NCBI GenBank assembly: GCA_035277545.1 | Contig: DATEKI010000025.1 | Span: forward strand, 1-8,066 | Direction of reading: 5' to 3' | DNA from: 66-474 sp035277545 | Lineage (GTDB): Bacteria; Pseudomonadota; Gammaproteobacteria; Xanthomonadales; Rhodanobacteraceae | DNA: 8,066 bases | In this document: piece by piece, positions 1 through 6,625 of the stretch | Layout: every line of letters begins with the position of its first letter | How positions within the stretch are numbered: position 1 is the first letter of the stretch | Translations under genes and position numbers: made by a program | Notes under the pieces: model-generated | Databases searched by the model: none | What the model was told of the DNA's origin: nothing | What the model saw: only the letters and a program-made list of their open reading frames with translations

Positions 1-1050
1 AGCCAGCGGATCGACCGCGGGATAGATGCCCAAGCTTGCGATGTCGCGCGACAGCGCCACGGTCGAGTCCAGGTGCGCGAAGGTGGTCGCGGGCGACGGG
101 TCGGTGTAGTCGTCGGCCGGCACGTACACCGCCTGGATCGACGTGATCGAACCCGTCTTGGTCGACGTGATGCGTTCCTGCAGGCGGCCCATTTCGTCGG
201 CCAACGTGGGCTGGTAACCCACCGCCGACGGCATGCGTCCCAGCAGCGCCGACACCTCGGTGCCCGCCAGCGTGTAGCGGTAGATGTTGTCGATGAACAG
301 CAGCACGTCGCGGCCCTTGCCGGACGCATCCTTCTCGTCGCGGAAGTATTCGGCCATGGTCAGACCGGTCAACGCGACGCGCAGGCGGTTGCCCGGCGGC
401 TCGTTCATCTGGCCGTACACCATCGCCACCTTTGACTTCGGGAAGTCGTTGGGCACCACGACGCCGGCCTCGATCATCTCGTGGTAGAAGTCGTTGCCTT
501 CGCGCGTGCGCTCGCCGACGCCGGCGAACACCGACAGGCCCGAGTGCTGGGTCGCGATGTTGTTGATCAGCTCCAGCATGGTCACGGTCTTGCCCACGCC
601 AGCGCCGCCGAACAGACCGACCTTGCCGCCCTTGGCGAACGGGCACATCAGGTCGATCACCTTGATCCCGGTTTCGAGCAGTTCGTTGGCCGCAGCCTGG
701 TCCTCATACGATGGCGCTGCGCGATGGATTTCCCATTGCTGTTCCGAGTCCACCGGACCGCGCTCGTCGATCGGCTCCCCCAGCACGTTCATGATGCGGC
801 CGAGCGTCGCCTTGCCGACCGGCACCTTGATGTACGCACCGGTGTTGGTGACCTCGAGGTTGCGCTTCAGGCCGTCGGTGGAACCGAGCGCGATCGTGCG
901 CACCACGCCGTCGCCAAGCTGCTGCTGGACTTCCAACGTCACCTCGGTGCCTTGCACCTTGAGCGCGTCGTAGACCTTCGGCACCGCGTCGCGCGGGAAT
1001 TCGACGTCGACTACCGCGCCGATGATTTGAACGATCTTGCCCTGGCTCAT
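1..1050 (-). CDS. atpD: F1Fo ATP synthase subunit beta, 3'-truncated by the window edge
   Basis: This is the catalytic F1 subunit, which makes ATP from ADP and phosphate in the cytoplasmic alpha3-beta3 head. The ATG at 1050 opens MSQGKIVQIIGAVVDVEF, the usual beta N-terminus, and the frame stays open for 350 codons to the left edge. The family is about 460-470 residues, so roughly a quarter is missing, including the DELSEED region. Visible landmarks are the Walker A loop GGAGVGKT (residues 148-155), GVGERTREGNDFY with the catalytic Glu just after it, LLFIDNIYRYTLAGTEVSAL with the Walker B Asp, and GRMPSAVGYQPTLA. The last visible residues are GIYPAVDPLA. A GAGGA ribosome site at 1058-1062 sits 7 nt before the ATG. 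The gene follows atpG after an unusually long 171-bp gap. Identity is certain; only the 3' end is unseen. Confidence 0.98.
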   Translation of the reverse strand, partial: MSQGKIVQIIGAVVDVEFPRDAVPKVYDALKVQGTEVTLEVQQQLGDGVVRTIALGSTDGLKRNLEVTNTGAYIKVPVGKATLGRIMNVLGEPIDERGPVDSEQQWEIHRAAPSYEDQAAANELLETGIKVIDLMCPFAKGGKVGLFGGAGVGKTVTMLELINNIATQHSGLSVFAGVGERTREGNDFYHEMIEAGVVVPNDFPKSKVAMVYGQMNEPPGNRLRVALTGLTMAEYFRDEKDASGKGRDVLLFIDNIYRYTLAGTEVSALLGRMPSAVGYQPTLADEMGRLQERITSTKTGSITSIQAVYVPADDYTDPSPATTFAHLDSTVALSRDIASLGIYPAVDPLA

Positions 1051-1221
1051 TGTGTTTTCCTCACCGCAGATTCTGTCTGTGCTCTGGCCCATCGGTTGAC
1101 GGACCAGGTATTGCGCGTTCCCGCAAGCAACCATCCATGGTGCTGGGCGCCGGTGCGGCCTTCCCTGGCCACCCGTTCGAATCGGCGCGTGATGCCACCG
1201 GCATCACGCAAGCGCCGCTTC
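1051..1221 (-). other. Long intercistronic spacer between atpG and atpD
   Basis: This 171-bp gap is much longer than the other gaps in the operon (3-58 bp) and than the E. coli atpG-atpD gap (a few tens of bases, from memory). It holds a perfect stem-loop just after atpG (1187-1209), a weaker imperfect hairpin near 1108-1132 (TTGCG/CGCAA core with GGT/ACC flanks), and the atpD ribosome site. I see no run of T after either hairpin, no convincing promoter and no tRNA. A 65-codon open frame spans the gap from a GTG at 1244 inside atpG to a TGA at 1047 that overlaps the atpD ATG as ATGA. It lacks the strong third-position G/C bias of the neighbours, so I do not call it a gene. Confidence 0.7.
1187..1209 (-). 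repeat. Perfect 10-bp inverted repeat (stem-loop) downstream of atpG
   Basis: The arms GCGTGATGCC and GGCATCACGC (plus strand) pair perfectly around a 3-nt loop. In the atp transcript the hairpin begins about 12 nt after the atpG stop. It is not followed by a T-tract on the minus strand, so it does not look like an intrinsic terminator. It could stabilise or process the mRNA between atpG and atpD, or be a copy of a dispersed palindromic repeat. The structure is seen directly; the role is inference. Confidence 0.75.
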
Positions 1222-2142
1222 TCACCCACCGACGGCGGCAGCACCGCCGACGATTTCGGAAATTTCCTGGGTGATGGCCGCCTGGCGCGCCTTGTTGTAC
1301 ACCAGCGTCAGCGTGCCGATGGCCTTGGTCGCGTTGTCGGACGCGGCCTTCATCGCCACCATCCGCGCCGCGTGCTCGCTGGCCAGGTTCTCCAGCGTCG
1401 CGTGGTACACCGTCGCCTCGAAATAACGGTTCAGCACGTGCCGGATCACGGTTTCCGCGTCCGGTTCGTACAGGTAATCCCAACTCGTCGCACGCTCGAC
1501 CTTGGCGTCGCCGGATGCGGGATGCAGTTCATCGCCTTCGCCCGTCTTGATTTCCTCGGCCACGGCCGGCAGCGGCAGCAACACGTCCACCGTCGCGCGC
1601 TGGGTCATGGTGTTGACGAACTGGTTGTAGCAAAGGTAGACGCGGTCGAGCTTGCCCTGCATGAAGCCGTCGTCGGCGATCTTCATCACGCCGATCAGTT
1701 TTTCCAGGCGCGGATGATCACCAAGATGCGTGACCGTGCCGACCAGGTCCACCTTGATACGGCGGAAGAACTGCGCGGCTTTCTGGCCGATCGCGATGAT
1801 CTCGACGCCGACGCCCTTCTGCTGCCAGTCGTGGATGTCGGCCAGCACCTTGCGGAACAGGTTGGCGTTCAAGCCACCGCACAGGCCGCGGTCGGTGGAG
1901 ACAACGAGGTAGCACACCCGCTTGACTTCGCGTTCGCGCAGGGCGGGATGCTGGTAATCCGGCGATGCCTGTGCGATGTGCGCGATCACGTTGCGGATGT
2001 GCAGCGCATACGGGCGCGAAGTCTGCATCAGATCCTGCGCCTTGCGGATCTTGGACGCGGACACCATCTGCAGCGCGCTGGTCACCTTGCGGGTGTTCGC
2101 GACACTCTTGATCTTGGTGCGGATTTCGCGTGCGCCGGCCAT
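1222..2142 (-). CDS. atpG: F1Fo ATP synthase subunit gamma (central shaft)
   Basis: Gamma is the rotating shaft that couples turning of the c-ring to conformational change in the alpha3-beta3 head. The 306-residue product starts MAGAREIRTKIKSVANTRKV and ends in the conserved helix YNKARQAAITQEISEIVGG, so both helices of the coiled coil are present. The central domain includes STDRGLCGGLN (82-92), LLPLPA (188-193) and SWDYLYEPD (220-228). It is 19 residues longer than E. coli gamma as I recall it: 17 extra residues lie between LLPLPA and SWDYLYEP, and two glycines are added at the C-terminus. The insert is hydrophilic and has no cysteine. The start lies 6 bp after the atpA stop with only a weak ribosome site (GGTAA), which suggests translational coupling. 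A 171-bp structured gap follows. Confidence 0.98.
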   Translation of the reverse strand: MAGAREIRTKIKSVANTRKVTSALQMVSASKIRKAQDLMQTSRPYALHIRNVIAHIAQASPDYQHPALREREVKRVCYLVVSTDRGLCGGLNANLFRKVLADIHDWQQKGVGVEIIAIGQKAAQFFRRIKVDLVGTVTHLGDHPRLEKLIGVMKIADDGFMQGKLDRVYLCYNQFVNTMTQRATVDVLLPLPAVAEEIKTGEGDELHPASGDAKVERATSWDYLYEPDAETVIRHVLNRYFEATVYHATLENLASEHAARMVAMKAASDNATKAIGTLTLVYNKARQAAITQEISEIVGGAAAVGG

Positions 2143-2148
2143 GGGGAA

Positions 2149-3696
2149 TTACCAGCTGCCCGTCTTCTTGAACTCGTCCAGCGCCGACTTGAAGGTGCCT
2201 TCGATGTCGGCGTTCCAGTCACCGGTATCGACGATCTTCTTCATCAGGTCGCCGTGGTTCGCCTGCATGAACTGGTGCAGCGCGTGCTCGAACGGCAGGA
2301 TCTGCGGGATCGGCAGGTCGTCGAGGTAGCCGCTGTCGGCTGCGTAGAGCGACACCGCCATCTGTGCGATGGTCAACGGCGCGTATTGCTTCTGCTTCAT
2401 CAACTCGGTGACGCGCTGGCCGCGCTCCAGCTGGGCCCGGGTATGGGCGTCCAGGTCCGAGGCGAACTGCGCGAACGCGGCGAGCTCGCGGTACTGCGCC
2501 AGCGCCAGCTTGATGCCACCGGACAGCTTCTTGATGATCTTGGTCTGCGCCGCGCCGCCCACGCGCGACACCGATATGCCGGCGTTGATGGCCGGGCGGA
2601 TGCCGGCGTTGAACAGGTCGGTCTCGAGGAAGATCTGGCCGTCGGTGATTGAGATCACGTTGGTCGGCACGAACGCGGACACGTCGCCCGCCTGGGTCTC
2701 GATGATCGGCAACGCGGTCAGCGAACCCGTCTTGCCCTTCACCGAGCCGTTCGTTTCCTTCTCGACGTATTCGGCGTTGACGCGCGCGGCACGCTCCAGC
2801 AGGCGCGAATGGAGATAGAACACGTCGCCCGGATACGCCTCGCGGCCCGGCGGACGGCGCAGCAGCAGCGAGATCTGGCGATACGCCCAGGCCTGCTTGG
2901 TCAAGTCGTCGTAGATGATCAGCGCGTCTTCGCCGTGGTCGCGGAAGTACTCGCCCATCGCGCAGCCGGCGTAGGGCGCGATGTACTGCATCGTGGCCGA
3001 TTCGGAGGCCGAGGCTGCGACGATGATGGTGTGCTGAAGCGCATCGTGCTCTTCCAGCTTGCGCACCACGTTCGCGATCGAGGACTGCTTCTGTCCGATC
3101 GCGACGTAGATGCACTTCACGCCGGTGCCCTTCTGGTTGATGATGGTGTCGACCGCGAGTGCCGTCTTGCCGGTCTGGCGGTCGCCGATCACCAGCTCGC
3201 GCTGGCCGCGGCCGATCGGGATCATCGAGTCGACCGACTTGTAGCCGGTCTGCACCGGCTGCGACACCGACTGGCGCCAGATCACGCCCGGCGCGACCTT
3301 CTCCACCGGAGAAGTCACGTGCGTGTTGACCGGGCCCTTGCCATCGATCGGATTGCCCAGCGCGTCCACCACGCGGCCGAGCATTTCGGGGCCGACCGGC
3401 ACTTCCAGGATGCGGCCGGTGGTCTTGGCGGTGTCGCCTTCCGACAGATGCTCGTATTTGCCGAGCACCACCGCGCCCACCGAATCGCGCTCGAGGTTCA
3501 GCGCCAGCGCGTAGGTGTCGCCGGGCAGCTCGATCATTTCGCCGGCCATCACGTCGTTGAGGCCGTGGATACGCACGATGCCGTCCGACACACTGGTGAG
3601 CGTGCCTTCGTTGCGCGTTTCCGCGGAAAGTTTGAACTGCTCGATGCGCGAGCGGATCAGTTCGCTGATTTCGGAAGGATTGAGTGTGGTCGCCAT
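2149..3696 (-). CDS. atpA: F1Fo ATP synthase subunit alpha
   Basis: Alpha alternates with beta in the F1 head, binds non-catalytic nucleotide and supplies the arginine finger to the beta sites. The chosen ATG at 3696 gives 515 residues starting MATTLNPSEISELIRSRIEQF, the family's usual N-terminus and length, with an AGGA ribosome site 8 nt upstream. A TTG at 3744 would add 16 atypical residues and was rejected. Visible features are the P-loop GDRQTGKT (171-178), the ATP synthase alpha/beta signature PAINAGISVS (368-377) and the adjacent arginine finger Arg378 in SVSRVGGAAQ. The protein ends EFKKTGSW. Neighbours are atpH, 58 bp upstream, and atpG, 6 bp downstream. No key residue appears to be lost. 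Confidence 0.99.
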   Translation of the reverse strand: MATTLNPSEISELIRSRIEQFKLSAETRNEGTLTSVSDGIVRIHGLNDVMAGEMIELPGDTYALALNLERDSVGAVVLGKYEHLSEGDTAKTTGRILEVPVGPEMLGRVVDALGNPIDGKGPVNTHVTSPVEKVAPGVIWRQSVSQPVQTGYKSVDSMIPIGRGQRELVIGDRQTGKTALAVDTIINQKGTGVKCIYVAIGQKQSSIANVVRKLEEHDALQHTIIVAASASESATMQYIAPYAGCAMGEYFRDHGEDALIIYDDLTKQAWAYRQISLLLRRPPGREAYPGDVFYLHSRLLERAARVNAEYVEKETNGSVKGKTGSLTALPIIETQAGDVSAFVPTNVISITDGQIFLETDLFNAGIRPAINAGISVSRVGGAAQTKIIKKLSGGIKLALAQYRELAAFAQFASDLDAHTRAQLERGQRVTELMKQKQYAPLTIAQMAVSLYAADSGYLDDLPIPQILPFEHALHQFMQANHGDLMKKIVDTGDWNADIEGTFKSALDEFKKTGSW

Positions 3697-3704
3697 GATG
3701 TTTT

Positions 3705-3708
3705 TCCT
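3705..3708 (-). promoter_or_regulatory. Ribosome binding site deciding the atpA start
   Basis: The minus strand reads CAGGAAAAACATC before ATG at 3696. AGGA is spaced 8 nt from the start codon, which supports that ATG over the upstream in-frame TTG at 3744. Confidence 0.7.
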
Positions 3709-3754
3709 GTTGCGTGCGCCACCCGCTGCGGCGCCGCCATTCAATAGTCGCGAA

Positions 3755-4288
3755 TCAATTCGTCAATGCGGTTTCGAGCTTGGCCAAGCGACTCTTCAAG
3801 GATCCGTCGATCACCGTTTCGCCGGCATCGATCACCGCACCGCCCAGCACCGAGGAATCGATGCTGCGCTCGAGCTGGATGTTGCTGTTGAAGCGCCGCT
3901 TCAGCGCTTCGACCAGCCGCGCGGCTTCCGCATCGTCCAGCGGCACCGCGCTGCGCACATGCACCTTCAGCACGTGTTCGGCCTCGCGCTTCATCTGCTC
4001 GAACAGCGCGGCGATCTCAGGTAGTTCACGCAGGCGCCCGTTGTCGGCCAGCACGCCGAGGAAACGCACGAACGTCGAATCCGTAGGCTCGCCCTGGCGC
4101 ACGAACAGCGATGCCAGCGTCTGCGGCAACAGGCGTGGATCGCCGAACAGCGCGATGACCCGCGGCTCGGACGCGACTTCAGCCGCGAACGCCAGCTTTT
4201 CCGCCCACGCGTTCTGGCTGCCGTCCCCGGACGCGATTTCGAACGCGGCACGGGCGTAGGGTCGGGCGATGGTGAGTGGCTGCGTCAT
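3755..4288 (-). CDS. atpH: F1Fo ATP synthase subunit delta (OSCP homologue)
   Basis: Delta sits on top of the F1 head and ties it to the peripheral stalk of two b subunits, resisting torque during rotation. The product has 177 residues, the same length as E. coli delta. It starts MTQPLTIARPYARAAFEIA, matching the N-terminal helical domain (TxARPYAxAxF). The C-terminal OSCP signature spans about residues 143-163, with VLGGAVIDAGETVIDGS, followed by SRLAKLETAL. The ATG at 4288 lies 3 bp after the atpF stop and has no strong ribosome site, so translation is probably coupled to atpF. The TGA at 3755 leaves a 58-bp gap to atpA. Nothing in it is abnormal. Confidence 0.98.
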   Translation of the reverse strand: MTQPLTIARPYARAAFEIASGDGSQNAWAEKLAFAAEVASEPRVIALFGDPRLLPQTLASLFVRQGEPTDSTFVRFLGVLADNGRLRELPEIAALFEQMKREAEHVLKVHVRSAVPLDDAEAARLVEALKRRFNSNIQLERSIDSSVLGGAVIDAGETVIDGSLKSRLAKLETALTN

Positions 4289-4291
4289 CGA

Positions 4292-4762
4292 TCAGATTCC
4301 GGCCACCAACTCGTCGAGCAGCGCCTTGTGCGTCGAAGCATCGACTTCGCGGCCGAGGATCTTCTCGGCGCCCTGCACGGCGAGCGTGGCCACCTGGCCG
4401 CGCAGCTCGGCGCGCGCGCGGTGGGCCATGTTCTCGATGTCGGCCTGCGCCGTGGCCTTCTGCCGCGCGGCTTCAGCCACGGCATCGGTACGCGCCTTGT
4501 CGACGATCTGGCCGGCCTGCTGGTTGGCGCGCTCGATGATGACCGCGGCTTCCGCACGCGCCTTCTTCACCTCGTCGTCGGCGCGCGTGTTGGCTTCGGC
4601 CAATTCCTTGCGCGCACGGTCGGCGGCATCGAGGCCTTCGGCGATGCGCTTGGCGCGCTCGTCCATGGCCCTGACGATGGGCGGCCAGATGTATTTCATC
4701 GTGAACCAGACAAGGATCAGGAAAACGATCAGCTGGGCGATGAGCGTGGCATTAAGGCTCAC
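4292..4762 (-). CDS. atpF: F1Fo ATP synthase subunit b (peripheral stalk)
   Basis: Subunit b anchors the stator in the inner membrane and reaches the F1 head as a dimer. The 156-residue product has the same length as E. coli b. It starts at a GTG (4762) with MSLNATLIAQ, which aligns with the family's N-terminus. One membrane helix spans residues about 6-26 (LIAQLIVFLILVWFTMKYIW). A long charged, alanine-rich coiled coil follows (about 30-130), and the C-terminal part AVQGAEKILGREVD contacts delta. There is a single b gene with no b' copy, as in most Proteobacteria with this operon order. It lies 58 bp after atpE and 3 bp before atpH. The start is supported by an AGAGGA site 8 nt upstream. Confidence 0.98.
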   Translation of the reverse strand: MSLNATLIAQLIVFLILVWFTMKYIWPPIVRAMDERAKRIAEGLDAADRARKELAEANTRADDEVKKARAEAAVIIERANQQAGQIVDKARTDAVAEAARQKATAQADIENMAHRARAELRGQVATLAVQGAEKILGREVDASTHKALLDELVAGI

Positions 4763-4770
4763 GGTCGCAA

Positions 4771-4776
4771 TCCTCT
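4771..4776 (-). promoter_or_regulatory. Ribosome binding site for the GTG-started atpF
   Basis: AGAGGA on the minus strand lies 8 nt before the GTG at 4762. It supports the non-ATG start, which also gives the conserved N-terminus SLNATLIAQ. Confidence 0.7.
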
Positions 4777-4820
4777 CGCGGACTCAATCAACGGCAACAG
4801 GTTCGGCTCGGCCGGCGCTG

Positions 4821-5117
4821 TCACTTCGCGGCCGCACCCGCGGCCTGTGCCAGCACGTGGCCGGAGAACGGATCCACGAAGATCACGTACAGCGCGATGC
4901 CCACGCCGATGATCGGGATCGCGTCGATCAGGCCGACCAGCAGGAACATCTTGCCCTGCAGCATCGGCACCAGTTCGGGCTGGCGCGCGGAACTTTCGAG
5001 GAACTTGCCGCCCATCAGGCCCATGCCGATGGCGGCGCCGATGCCGGCGAGGCCGAGCATGAAGCCGGCCGCCAGGGCGGTGAAGCCTTCAACACTGGCC
5101 AGTGCGCTGATATCCAT
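4821..5117 (-). CDS. atpE: F1Fo ATP synthase subunit c (proton-carrying rotor ring)
   Basis: Subunit c forms the membrane rotor ring that carries protons. The 98-residue product starts MDISALASVEGFTALAAGF at the ATG at 5117. Helix 1 contains the glycine-rich packing run GLAGIGAAIGMGLMGGKFL (22-40). The cytoplasmic loop has ARQPEL (44-49), and helix 2 is about 56-80. The ion-binding carboxylate is Asp65 in GLIDAIPIIGVG, equivalent to E. coli Asp61. The Na+-binding pattern of Gln and Glu-Ser/Thr is absent, so proton coupling is expected. It is longer than E. coli c (79 residues) mainly because of an 18-residue C-terminal tail after VIF, beginning VDPFSG. A GGAG site lies 7 nt before the ATG. 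The frame stays open upstream into atpB, but that extension is an artefact. Confidence 0.98.
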   Translation of the reverse strand: MDISALASVEGFTALAAGFMLGLAGIGAAIGMGLMGGKFLESSARQPELVPMLQGKMFLLVGLIDAIPIIGVGIALYVIFVDPFSGHVLAQAAGAAAK

Positions 5118-5161
5118 TGTGTGTCTCCGTAGTACTGGGTGAACGGTGGTGGAAGAAAACG
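5118..5161 (-). promoter_or_regulatory. Translation initiation region of atpE
   Basis: This 44-bp gap between atpB and atpE starts with a pyrimidine-rich run (GTTTTCTTCC, minus strand) and ends with GGAG 7 nt before the ATG. E. coli atpE is known to have a translational enhancer in this position, reflecting the need for many c copies per enzyme. Similar enhancement here is inferred only from position and base composition. Confidence 0.4.
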
Positions 5162-6160
5162 TCAGTGGTGCTCGGCCGCCATCGAGAGATAGGCGACGGT
5201 CAGCACCATGAAGATGTACGCCTGCAGGCCGATGATGAGCATGTGGAAGATGCCCCAACCGGTCGCGAACAGGATCTGGTAATACGTGCCGCCGCCGATC
5301 GCGGGCAGGAACCCGCCGATGCTGCCGATCGCGATCACCGCCAGCAGGATCAGCGGCGTGAACGCGCGCAGCCACTTGCCCTTGCCGTAGGCGAACAGCG
5401 CAACGGTCGCGATGGCGAGCGCGGCGAAGATGAAGAATTCGGTGCCGGTGAGGGGCGCGATGTGCGCCGGCGCGGTGTACTTCAACGTCAGGGCGGCGAG
5501 CAGGATGAAGATCACCTCGCCCGCGTACATGTTGCCGAACAGTCGCAGGCCGAGGCTGAGCGGCTTGGACAACTCCTCGACCACCTTCAACACGAAGTTG
5601 ACCGGCATCATCCATTTGCCGAACGGGTGGAAGAACGCTTCCTTGGCGACGAGCTTCAGGCCCTTGCAATAGAAGCTGTACCAGAAGCACAGCGCGAACA
5701 CCGTCAGCGACATCGACAGCGTGATGTTCGGATCGGACGAGGGCAGGATGCGCAGGTGCCCGATGCCCATGGCTTCGGCGGCCGTCGGGAGGCTGTCCAC
5801 GGGCAGCAGGTCCATGATGTTCATGAACAGCACCCAGAAGAAGATCAGCATCGCCATCGGCGCCACGAACTTCGATTTTCCGTGGAAGGCGTCCTTGACC
5901 TGGCCATCGACGAATTCGGTGCAGACCTCGACGAAACTCTGCCAGCGTTTGGGCACACCCGTGGAGGCACGCCGTGCGACAGGCCAGAACACGAACACGA
6001 AGATCAGGCCCAGCAATACCGAGAAGAACACCGAATCGATGTTCACCACCCAGAAATTCTGGGAGTTCTCGACGATCTTCCAGGTCTTGAGGTCAAGCTG
6101 GAGATACGTCAGGTGGTGCAGGATGTATGCACCGCTCGTGATGGGACCTTCTGCCGCCAT
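5162..6160 (-). CDS. atpB: F1Fo ATP synthase subunit a, with a large extra membrane insertion
   Basis: Subunit a is the stator protein that provides the two half-channels for protons to and from the c-ring. The ATG at 6160 gives 332 residues starting MAAEGPITSGAYILHHLTYL, like the E. coli N-terminus. Functional residues are present: Arg206 in SLGLRLFGNMYAGE (E. coli Arg210), Glu215 (Glu219), His306 in GIFHMLI (His245) and Gln313 in IIGLQAYIF (Gln252). E. coli subunit a has 271 residues. The excess is nearly all one block of about 65 residues between the Glu- and His-bearing helices. That block has two hydrophobic stretches (about 239-258 and 267-288) separated by a basic KGKWLR segment. Neighbours are atpI, 39 bp upstream, and atpE, 44 bp downstream. 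Identity is certain; what the insertion does is unknown. Confidence 0.98.
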   Translation of the reverse strand: MAAEGPITSGAYILHHLTYLQLDLKTWKIVENSQNFWVVNIDSVFFSVLLGLIFVFVFWPVARRASTGVPKRWQSFVEVCTEFVDGQVKDAFHGKSKFVAPMAMLIFFWVLFMNIMDLLPVDSLPTAAEAMGIGHLRILPSSDPNITLSMSLTVFALCFWYSFYCKGLKLVAKEAFFHPFGKWMMPVNFVLKVVEELSKPLSLGLRLFGNMYAGEVIFILLAALTLKYTAPAHIAPLTGTEFFIFAALAIATVALFAYGKGKWLRAFTPLILLAVIAIGSIGGFLPAIGGGTYYQILFATGWGIFHMLIIGLQAYIFMVLTVAYLSMAAEHH

Positions 6161-6199
6161 GGGATGAATTCCAGCCCGTGCCTGTCCAGTGAAGACGCT

Positions 6200-6568
6200 T
6201 CACGCGTCGATGCGCAAAACCAGCCAATTGACCATCATCGCCGCGCCGGCCCCGACCACCACGGGCACCAGCGGCAAGCGCAGGCGCACCAGGATCAGGA
6301 ACAAACCACCCAGCACGACCACCCACTTCAAAAGCGTCCCCAGCGCGAACCGCCGCATGGTGACGGCGCCCCGTGCCAGCGGCGGCCTGAATACGCGAAG
6401 CGCCAGCAGCGCGGTGCCCACGGCCACCACCACGCCACCGCCAAACGCGCCAAGGGCCGGTGCCGCGCCCCCGACGAGAAACAACAACCCGACGATGGTC
6501 GCTGCCGCTGTCTGCGCCACCACCACTTGCGTGGCCAAGCGCCGTCCGGCGGCCAGGGAGTTGTACAC
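6200..6568 (-). CDS. atpI: ATP synthase accessory protein AtpI (subunit I)
   Basis: This is a small membrane protein at the head of the operon. The AtpI family is thought to help c-ring assembly and sometimes Mg2+ supply, and is usually not essential. The chosen start is GTG at 6568, giving 122 residues beginning MYNSLAAGRRLATQVVVAQ. GAGGTGG ends 6 nt before it. A TTG at 6613 would add 15 residues but lies only about 6 nt from the predicted transcript start. Four hydrophobic segments fit the family: about 13-32, 39-59, 76-95 and 98-118, with basic residues (RRL, RVFRPPLARG, MRR) between them. The assignment rests on position, size and topology more than on strict motifs, because this family diverges quickly. 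The product ends VLRIDA, 39 bp before atpB. Confidence 0.9.
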   Translation of the reverse strand: MYNSLAAGRRLATQVVVAQTAAATIVGLLFLVGGAAPALGAFGGGVVVAVGTALLALRVFRPPLARGAVTMRRFALGTLLKWVVVLGGLFLILVRLRLPLVPVVVGAGAAMMVNWLVLRIDA

Positions 6569-6574
6569 GTTCAG

Positions 6575-6581
6575 CCACCTC
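6575..6581 (-). promoter_or_regulatory. Ribosome binding site deciding the atpI start
   Basis: GAGGTGG on the minus strand is followed by 6 nt (CTGAAC) and then GTG at 6568. It is a strong Shine-Dalgarno match at ideal spacing and fixes the GTG as the atpI start. Confidence 0.8.
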
Positions 6582-6602
6582 GGGCGTGTCTGCGACCCGC
6601 CA

Positions 6603-6622
6603 AAAGCTTGCAATCGAGCTTT
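6603..6622 (-). repeat. Short inverted repeat at the predicted 5' end of the atp mRNA
   Basis: AAAGCT (6603-6608) and AGCTTT (6617-6622), plus strand, form a 6-bp inverted repeat around 8 nt. It overlaps the expected transcription start (about 6619-6620), so only part of one arm would be transcribed. It may be a binding site or chance; no function is claimed. Confidence 0.35.
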
Positions 6623-6625
6623 GGA

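Noticed and set aside
1047..1244. 65-codon minus-strand frame bridging the atpG-atpD gap, ending in an ATGA overlap with atpD
   Set aside because: The overlap is suggestive of coupling, but the GTG start lies inside atpG, there is no ribosome site, third-position G/C is clearly weaker than in neighbours (especially near the end), and no family is recognised. Conservation in relatives would reopen it.
481..2652. 723-codon open frame on the plus strand opposite atpD, atpG and atpA
   Set aside because: It runs antisense across three certain genes and the gap, has arginine/histidine/valine-rich content typical of reverse-strand reading of G+C-rich coding DNA, and has no recognisable domain.
3697..3744. 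TTG start for atpA at 3744, adding 16 residues
   Set aside because: The added residues (glycine/alanine-rich) are not family-like, and the ATG at 3696 has its own AGGA site and the conserved N-terminus.
5118..5690. Upstream extension of the atpE frame into atpB
   Set aside because: It reads atpB out of frame with low-complexity Arg/His-rich sequence. The ATG at 5117 has a GGAG site and gives the normal subunit c N-terminus.
6569..6613. TTG start for atpI at 6613, adding 15 residues
   Set aside because: It would leave only about 6 nt of leader after the predicted transcript start, whereas GTG 6568 has GAGGTGG at ideal spacing.
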